A stretch of 64,000 bases of DNA, taken from Kocuria rosea subsp. polaris. GTDB lineage: Bacteria; Actinomycetota; Actinomycetes; Actinomycetales; Micrococcaceae. Under the pieces are notes generated by a model that was given only the letters and a program-made list of their open reading frames with translations, did not search any database and was not told where the DNA came from. The position numbers were made by a program, and so were the translations under genes. The DNA lies in the NCBI RefSeq assembly GCF_001483755.1, contig NZ_LQBK01000033.1:72771-136770 (forward strand), in the 5' to 3' direction. Shown here piece after piece: positions 58,984-64,000 of the stretch. Every line of letters starts with the position of its first letter. The stretch's first letter is position 1.

Positions 58984-59368
58984 GGTCGTCCTGCTTCCTG
59001 TCGTCGGTGCGCCCGGGTGCGCCGGGCGTCTCCGGGCGCGCGGACTCGGCCGCCCGCCGGGCCTCGAGCAGCGGTCCCAGGGCGGCGCGGGTGCCGCGGG
59101 CACCCGCCCGGGCCGCGAGGACCAGGGAGACGACGAGCGCGCCCAGCACGCCCGCCGCGGTCCAGCCGGGCACCAGCCACGGCGGCGCCGGCACGGTGAG
59201 CAGCACCCAGCCGAGCAGCAGCACCTTGAGCACGTAGGTCGCGGCGAGCGCGGGGGCGGCGACCGGCCCGTCCGCCCCCGCGGTGGCCCGCGCCACGAGC
59301 AGGGTGATCAGGTGGCTCGCGGCGACCAATCCGGCGCCGAGCAGGGCGCTGAGGGCGGCCGCGCTCAC
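58970..59368 (-). CDS. AtpI-like membrane protein
   Basis: A 132-residue protein with about four hydrophobic segments in the first 95 residues and a charged C-terminus. Position at the head of the atp operon and topology suggest the AtpI role; sequence motifs are weak. GTG 59368 overlaps the TGA of the WecA-like gene (GTGA), and its own stop overlaps the next gene by 14 bases, so the whole stretch is translationally linked. Confidence 0.68.
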   Translation of the reverse strand: MSAAALSALLGAGLVAASHLITLLVARATAGADGPVAAPALAATYVLKVLLLGWVLLTVPAPPWLVPGWTAAGVLGALVVSLVLAARAGARGTRAALGPLLEARRAAESARPETPGAPGRTDDRKQDDHEHG

Positions 59369-60483
59369 GGGCGGGTCCCCACCCGGGACCGGGACGCCGC
59401 CCGGCGCCCGAGCAGCGCGGGCAGCACGAGGTAGAGCGCGAGCACCGCGAGCACGAACGCGCCGGCCAGGGCCGTGGCGGCCGGCCCCGTGCGCAGGCCC
59501 AGGACCGAGGCGACGCTCACGAGGACGGTCGCGGCCGTGACGACGAGCGCGGAGCCCGTGTGGGACAGTCCCACGTCGGTGAGCCGCTGGTAGACGTGCT
59601 GGCGGTGCGGCCGGTACCAGGCCTCCCCCGCGCGGACCCGGCGGAGCAGCGTCACGGCGGTGTCGGCCACGTAGACCGCGAGCGGGGGCAGGAGGTACTC
59701 GACGTAGACGCCCGAGAGGAACGCCGCGACCGCGATGCCGGCCAGCGACCCGCCCAGCAGGTAGGAGCCGACGTCCCCGAGGAACACGGTGCCGCGGCCG
59801 AGGTTCCAGGGCAGGAACCCGGCGAAGCCGCCCGCCACGGCCAGGCCGGCGGCGACCATCCACGGCAGGTCGTTGGACGCCCCGGCCCAGGCGTAGAGCA
59901 GCCCGGCGGCCAGGCCGTGCAGCCCCGAGATGCCGTTGATCCCGTCCATGAAGTTGGCCATGTTCACGTAGGCGGTGATCGCGAGGGTGCCCACGGGCAG
60001 CCACCACGCGGAGGTGCCCAGGACCGCGACGAGGACGGACGTGGCGGCCAGGCCGATGCCCAGCTGGACGGCCAGGCGCACCCGCACGGACACGCCGCGG
60101 TAGTCCTCGGCCCAGCCCAGCGCCGCGAACAGCGCGGCGACGGCCAGGACCACGAGCGCCACGGAGCGGTCGACCTCGATGGCCCCGGTGAGCAGCGCGG
60201 AGCCGTAGGCGAGGAGCACGGCCACGGCCACGGCCAGGCCCATGCCCCGGACGACCGTGCGCTGGTGGGAGGAGCGCTCGTTGGGGACGTCGAGCACGCC
60301 CCACCGGGCGAGCAGGGGCTTGGCCGCCAGCGGCAGCAGGAGGCTGAGCACGAGGGCCGGGGCGCCGACCGTGAGGACGAGCTCCCCGAGCCGGCGCAGC
60401 TCCTCCGGGTCGGGGGCGGCTCCGGGGTCGGTGAGGTCGAGGCCGGTCGGGAGCAGCGCGGCCGGGACCGTGGCCGCGCTCAC
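59365..60483 (-). CDS. Polyprenyl-phosphate sugar-1-phosphate transferase, WecA/TagO type
   Basis: A 372-residue MraY/WecA/TagO superfamily enzyme with about 11 membrane segments. It should move a sugar-1-phosphate, typically GlcNAc-1-P, from UDP-sugar to undecaprenyl phosphate, starting a cell-wall glycopolymer. Key segments: VPNERSSHQRTVVRG (about 67-80), the Asp-containing WAEDYRG (124-130), VNMANFMDGINGI (173-185) and FLGDVGSYLLGG, then the His-rich loop PHRQHVYQRL. GTG 60483 overlaps the stop of the CapD-like gene as GTGA, and the atpI-like gene overlaps its end in the same way. Confidence 0.9.
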   Translation of the reverse strand: MSAATVPAALLPTGLDLTDPGAAPDPEELRRLGELVLTVGAPALVLSLLLPLAAKPLLARWGVLDVPNERSSHQRTVVRGMGLAVAVAVLLAYGSALLTGAIEVDRSVALVVLAVAALFAALGWAEDYRGVSVRVRLAVQLGIGLAATSVLVAVLGTSAWWLPVGTLAITAYVNMANFMDGINGISGLHGLAAGLLYAWAGASNDLPWMVAAGLAVAGGFAGFLPWNLGRGTVFLGDVGSYLLGGSLAGIAVAAFLSGVYVEYLLPPLAVYVADTAVTLLRRVRAGEAWYRPHRQHVYQRLTDVGLSHTGSALVVTAATVLVSVASVLGLRTGPAATALAGAFVLAVLALYLVLPALLGRRAASRSRVGTRP

Positions 60484-62408
60484 GACGCCCGTCCCGAGGA
60501 GCTGCGCGGGCGCTGGACCGACGTGGGAGGCGGCTGCGTGGACGGCCGCACGACGGGGATCGTGCCCGTGTAGACCATGCCGCCGCGCACCTTCCACGTG
60601 TGCCGGTCCAGCTGGGCGGGGTCGAGGCGGTCGGCGCGCGCGTGGGAGATCTTGGGGTGGAAGGGCCGCTCGTCCTTCTCGCCGAGGCCGATGAGGTCCT
60701 CGTGCAGCTTCTCCCCCGGGCGCAGCCCCGTGACCTCGATCTCGACGTCCTCGCGCCCGCTCATCACGCGCAGCCGCTCGGCGATGTCCATGATCCGCAC
60801 GGGCTCCCCCATGTCGAGGATCAGCACCTCGCCGCCGCGGGCGATCGCCCCCGCCTGGATCACGAGCTGGCAGGCCTCGGGGATCGTCATGAAGTAGCGG
60901 GTGGCCTCGGCGTGCGTCACCGTGATGGGGCCGCCCTGCCGGATCTGCTCGGTGAACAGGGGCAGCATCGAGCCGCGGGAGCCGAAGACGTTGCCGAAGC
61001 GCACCGAGGCGTACCGGTGCCCGGTGCGGTCGGCCATCCAGGCGGTGAGCTTCTCCGCGACGCGCTTGGAGTGGCCCAGCGCCGTGGTGGGGTTGGCGGC
61101 CTTGTCGGTCGAGATGTTGACGAAGACCTCGACGCCCGCGCCCTCGGCGGCCTGCAGCACGTTGAGGGTGCCGATGACGTTGGTCTTCCACGCCTCGTCG
61201 GGGTACTGCTCGAGCAGGGAGACGTGCTTGAGCGCGGCGGCGTGGAAGACCACCTGGGGCAGGCGGTCGCGGAAGATCGTGCCGACGGACTCGGGGTCGC
61301 GGATGTCGGCGAGGACGGTGTCGCGGCCGTCGAGCAGGCCGCGGCCCGTGATGGAGATCTGGGTGCTCTGCAGGGCGGACTCGTCGCGGTCCACCATGAT
61401 CAGCTCGGCGGGCTCGAAGCCCACGAGCTGGCGGCACAGCTCGGAGCCGATGGAGCCGCCCGCGCCCGTGACCAGGACGCGGCGGCCCTTGACGTAGCCG
61501 GCGATCTCCTCGACGTCGATGTCCACGGGGCGGCGCCCGATCAGGTCCTCCATGCTGATGTCCCGGAAGTCCGTGGCGCGGTGCTCGGCGGTGAGCACCG
61601 CGCCGAGCGGGGGCATCGTCATGACCCGGATCCCGGTGCCGGCCACGGCGTCCGCGACCCGGTGCATGATGCGGGGCTCCGGGCTGGACATCGCCACGAT
61701 GAGCACGGAGGCGCGGGTGCGGGCCATGACGTCGCGGACGTCGTGCAGGGTGCCGAGCACGGGCACGGACGAGATCCGCAGGTGCTTCTTGGCGGGGTCG
61801 TCGTCGAGCAGGGCCACGGGCAGGAACTCCGAGTGCGGGTCCTGCATCATGCGCTGGATGAGGAACGTCCCGAGGTAGCCGGCGCCGTAGACCACCACGT
61901 GCTGGGCGGACGCGCCCGGGCGGGCGGAGGCCTCCTGGTACATCCGCTTGAGGTAGCGGAAGGCCGCCATGAACAGGCACGCGAACGGGAACGCGATCAG
62001 GGCGGTGGAGCGCGGGATGCCGATGCTCGTGCCCACCAGCAGGAGCAGGACCTGGAGCACGGCCGTGACGATGAGGGTGACCACGACCAGGAGCTTGGCC
62101 TCGTCGAAGCTGCCGAAGGAGTACCGCCCCTTGTACAGGGCGAAGGAGAAGCCGACGACGAGCTGGGCGGCCACGGCCACCAGGGACACCAGCAGCAGCC
62201 CGGGGGCGCTGATGAACTGGAGGTCCATCTCGTAGCGCAGCACCAGGGCCAGCACGAGGGCCACGACCCAGGCGACGGAGTCCAGCAGCATCTGGATCCA
62301 CAGCCACGCCACGGGCCGGTCCGGCGGGGAGGCGCGGGGCGGCGCCCCCCTGCCGGCGTCCCCGGGGGGCACCGCCGTGCCGGCGGGGCGCTCGGGCTCA
62401 CCACTCAT
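60480..62408 (-). CDS. CapD/WbpM-like nucleoside-diphosphate sugar dehydratase/epimerase
   Basis: A 642-residue membrane-anchored sugar nucleotide enzyme. About four membrane helices (residues 30-150) are followed by a CoA-binding-like Rossmann segment (VVVYGAGYLGTFLI) and the SDR domain with VTGAGGSIGSELCRQ (about 343-357). The active-site stretch STDKAANPTTALGHSKR matches the SMK-type 4,6-dehydratases that act on UDP-GlcNAc. The usual product is an amino-deoxy sugar for surface polysaccharide, which fits the neighbouring glycosyltransferases and WecA-like gene. ATG 62408 has AAAGGAA 8 bases upstream. Confidence 0.92.
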   Translation of the reverse strand: MSGEPERPAGTAVPPGDAGRGAPPRASPPDRPVAWLWIQMLLDSVAWVVALVLALVLRYEMDLQFISAPGLLLVSLVAVAAQLVVGFSFALYKGRYSFGSFDEAKLLVVVTLIVTAVLQVLLLLVGTSIGIPRSTALIAFPFACLFMAAFRYLKRMYQEASARPGASAQHVVVYGAGYLGTFLIQRMMQDPHSEFLPVALLDDDPAKKHLRISSVPVLGTLHDVRDVMARTRASVLIVAMSSPEPRIMHRVADAVAGTGIRVMTMPPLGAVLTAEHRATDFRDISMEDLIGRRPVDIDVEEIAGYVKGRRVLVTGAGGSIGSELCRQLVGFEPAELIMVDRDESALQSTQISITGRGLLDGRDTVLADIRDPESVGTIFRDRLPQVVFHAAALKHVSLLEQYPDEAWKTNVIGTLNVLQAAEGAGVEVFVNISTDKAANPTTALGHSKRVAEKLTAWMADRTGHRYASVRFGNVFGSRGSMLPLFTEQIRQGGPITVTHAEATRYFMTIPEACQLVIQAGAIARGGEVLILDMGEPVRIMDIAERLRVMSGREDVEIEVTGLRPGEKLHEDLIGLGEKDERPFHPKISHARADRLDPAQLDRHTWKVRGGMVYTGTIPVVRPSTQPPPTSVQRPRSSSGRAS

Positions 62409-62476
62409 CGCGGACGTTCCTTTCGTGGTCGGTGCCGGAGCCGGGGGCCGGCGGGCTGGGGTCCGGTGCGGGACGG

Positions 62477-63316
62477 TCAGCGGCGGGGTGCGCCGACCAT
62501 GGCCCGGTAGGCGAGCTCCCGGAGCCGGGTGGGGACGAACCGGTAGCCGCCGCGCACCACCACGTTGCGCACCCATTGTAGGAACCCCACGTGGCCGATC
62601 CCGCGCAGCCGGGCCTGGAGGGCGAGCTCCGCGCGGAGCACGCGCCACCCGCCGCGCCGCTCGTAGGAGCCCGCGGAGACCCGGTAGCCGACCAGCGGCT
62701 CGGGCACGTTGCGCACGTCGGCGCCGGCGCGCAGCATCCGCACCCACAGCCAGTAGTCCTCGGCGAGGGGCACGTGCACGTAGCCGCCGGCCGCCCGCAC
62801 GGCCGAGCGCCGGAAGACCACGGTCGGATGGCTCACGGGGTTGCGGCGCCGCGAGACGGAGCGGATGTCCCGCTCCCCCACCGGGGCGCGGCGCAGGGCG
62901 ATCGGGGTCCGCTCGTCGTCGCCGATCTCGTGCATCGAGGAGCCCACCAGGTCGGCCCCGGCCTCGATGACGGGCAGCTGCACGGCGAAGCGGCGGGGAT
63001 AGGAGACGTCGTCGGCGTCGGCCCGGGCCACCACGTCGTGCCGGCACCGGTCCAGCCCGGCGTTGAGCGCCGCGGCGAGCCCCTGGTTGTGCTCGAGGTC
63101 GACCCGCACGACCGGCACGGGCAGCTCGCGCGCGAGGCGGTCCAGCTCGGCCTCGAGCGGCGCGGGGACGGGGCCGTCGCGCACGACGACGAGCTCGGCG
63201 GGCCGGCGCCGCTGCTCGACGGTGGCCGACTCGGCCGCACGGCGCACCCGCTCCGCGGTGTCGGCGCGGTAGACGGGCATGAGCACCGAGAACTCGAGGC
63301 CCGGGGAGCCGCTCAC
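62477..63316 (-). CDS. Glycosyltransferase family 2
   Basis: A 279-residue GT-A fold transferase. EFSVLMPVYRAD opens the nucleotide-sugar domain, VARADADDVSYPRRF holds the DXD motif, and AEDYWLWVRML is the acceptor-side ED motif. It probably adds a sugar to a lipid-linked or polymer acceptor. GTG 63316 begins 4 bases after the stop of the preceding glycosyltransferase. Confidence 0.88.
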   Translation of the reverse strand: MSGSPGLEFSVLMPVYRADTAERVRRAAESATVEQRRRPAELVVVRDGPVPAPLEAELDRLARELPVPVVRVDLEHNQGLAAALNAGLDRCRHDVVARADADDVSYPRRFAVQLPVIEAGADLVGSSMHEIGDDERTPIALRRAPVGERDIRSVSRRRNPVSHPTVVFRRSAVRAAGGYVHVPLAEDYWLWVRMLRAGADVRNVPEPLVGYRVSAGSYERRGGWRVLRAELALQARLRGIGHVGFLQWVRNVVVRGGYRFVPTRLRELAYRAMVGAPRR

Positions 63317-63320
63317 GGCG

Positions 63321-64000
63321 TCACCGCGGCCCGCCGAAGCCGCGGCCGCGCATCCCGCCCACGTAGCGGCCCGCCCAGGACGCGAGACCGGCCGCGTCCC
63401 GCCGGCGCAGGTAGTAGAGGGGGTAGCCGACGAGGTCGGCGCCGAGCTGGACGACCCGCTTGTACCGCCACGTGGTCCAGCCCCGGTTGCGGAAGAAGTG
63501 CTCGCGCTTGAACGCGGTGGTGGGCACCACGACCTTGAGCCGGCCGGGGACCACGACGTGCTCCTCGTCCCAGCCGGGAGGATGGGCCACGGCGGTGCGC
63601 GTGGTGGTGCCGAAGGGCAGCCCGGAGCGGCGCAGCCGCACGAGGAAGTCGACCTCGTCGCCGCGCAGGAAGAGCTTGAGGTCCGGGAGCCCGACCGTGA
63701 AGAAGACGTGCTCGGCCATGAGGGCGCCGTTGAAGAAGGTGGCGTGGCCGGGCAGGAAGCCGAGCGGCTCCAGGTCCGCGCGGGAGTGCGTGATCCGTCC
63801 CTCGAGGCGGTGGGAGAAGGCCAGCGCGCCGTGGTCCTGGGGCGCCACGACGAGCGGGGAGACGACCGACAGGTCCCGCCGGGCGGCCTCGTGCAGGAGG
63901 ACCTCGAGGCAGTCGGGGCCCTCCGGGCGGGCGTCGTCGTCCATGAGCCAGACCCGGTCCGCGCCGGTGGCGAGCGCTGTCAGGATCGCCAGGGAGAACC
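63321..64000 (-). CDS. Glycosyltransferase family 2, partial (5' end outside the window)
   Basis: The frame stays open to the window edge; at least 225 codons are visible, from FSLAILTALATGADRVWLMDDDA to the end. The DDDA motif, the later LFLRGDEVDFLVRL block and the C-terminal YKRVVQLGADLVGYPLYYLRR resemble bacterial rhamnosyl- and galactofuranosyl-transferases. The apparent ATG in WLMDDDA is internal and not the start. It heads the visible part of the surface polysaccharide cluster. Confidence 0.82.
   Translation of the reverse strand, partial: FSLAILTALATGADRVWLMDDDARPEGPDCLEVLLHEAARRDLSVVSPLVVAPQDHGALAFSHRLEGRITHSRADLEPLGFLPGHATFFNGALMAEHVFFTVGLPDLKLFLRGDEVDFLVRLRRSGLPFGTTTRTAVAHPPGWDEEHVVVPGRLKVVVPTTAFKREHFFRNRGWTTWRYKRVVQLGADLVGYPLYYLRRRDAAGLASWAGRYVGGMRGRGFGGPR

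Overview
This is 64 kb of high-GC core chromosome from an actinomycete, most likely order Micrococcales and family Micrococcaceae (Kocuria-like). The inference rests on the very high GC content, mycothiol-dependent formaldehyde dehydrogenase, a NucS mismatch endonuclease, MurA with the actinobacterial Cys-to-Asp change, non-discriminating-type GltX, many GTG starts and many apparently leaderless genes. I cannot prove the genus from the sequence. I see no insertion sequence, prophage, CRISPR array or rRNA operon.

Layout. 0.1-2.7 kb: a thioredoxin-reductase-like flavoprotein diverging from a Tat-exported PhoX-type phosphatase. 2.8-3.4 kb: a tRNA-Gln / tRNA-Glu / tRNA-Glu cluster on the minus strand with its own promoter and a terminator behind each tRNA-Glu. 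3.4-10.4 kb (minus): cupin, gltX, fumarylacetoacetase-family hydrolase, ilvE, leuB, metG. 10.5-15.1 kb: AIM24-like protein (plus) and the ilvBNC operon (minus), preceded by a Val/Leu-rich leader peptide and terminator, a clear transcription attenuator. 15.2-21.4 kb: 2-hydroxyacid dehydrogenase, tRNA-Lys, a MarR regulator divergent from bcp, tRNA-Leu, an orphan peptide-binding lipoprotein, and mqo. 21.5-31.7 kb: an RND exporter behind a tandem 19-bp repeat, a second MarR regulator, transglutaminase-like protein, YihY/BrkB membrane protein, alpha/beta hydrolase, the mscR plus metallo-hydrolase formaldehyde pair, and an MFS protein. 31.8-39.6 kb: aquaporin, a degenerate ADP-ribosylglycohydrolase-family protein, DnaQ-like exonuclease, APH-like kinase, rdgB, rph, a cAMP-phosphodiesterase-like MBL protein, murI, DUF2017 and clpS. 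40-44.4 kb: pncB and pncA (NAD salvage), a DEAD/DEAH helicase and DUF3039. 44.4-51.4 kb: a two-gene ABC exporter, a YbbN-like protein, a zinc-finger-like protein, nucS, a cold-shock gene and murA. 51.5-59.4 kb: the complete F1Fo ATP synthase operon (order of transcription AtpI-like, AtpZ-like, atpB, E, F, H, A, G, D, C). 59.4-64 kb: a cell-surface polysaccharide cluster (two family-2 glycosyltransferases, CapD-like dehydratase, WecA/TagO-like transferase) that runs with overlapping stop/start codons into the atpI-like gene.

How it works together. ilvBNC, ilvE and leuB make branched-chain amino acids; the attenuator would tie ilvBNC to charged Val/Leu tRNA. gltX sits beside the tRNA-Glu and tRNA-Gln it is expected to charge. 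mqo feeds electrons to quinones and the ATP synthase uses the resulting proton gradient. pncA then pncB convert nicotinamide to nicotinate mononucleotide. mscR and its partner clear formaldehyde as a mycothiol adduct.

Most of the window is housekeeping. The points most worth a second look are the ilv attenuator, at least a dozen genes with a -10 box placed 6-7 bases before the start codon, the fosfomycin-insensitive type of MurA, an ADP-ribosylglycohydrolase that has lost a key acidic motif, tandem operator-like repeats at the RND gene and one marR gene, and the coupled ClpS-DUF2017 and DUF3039-helicase pairs of unknown joint function.
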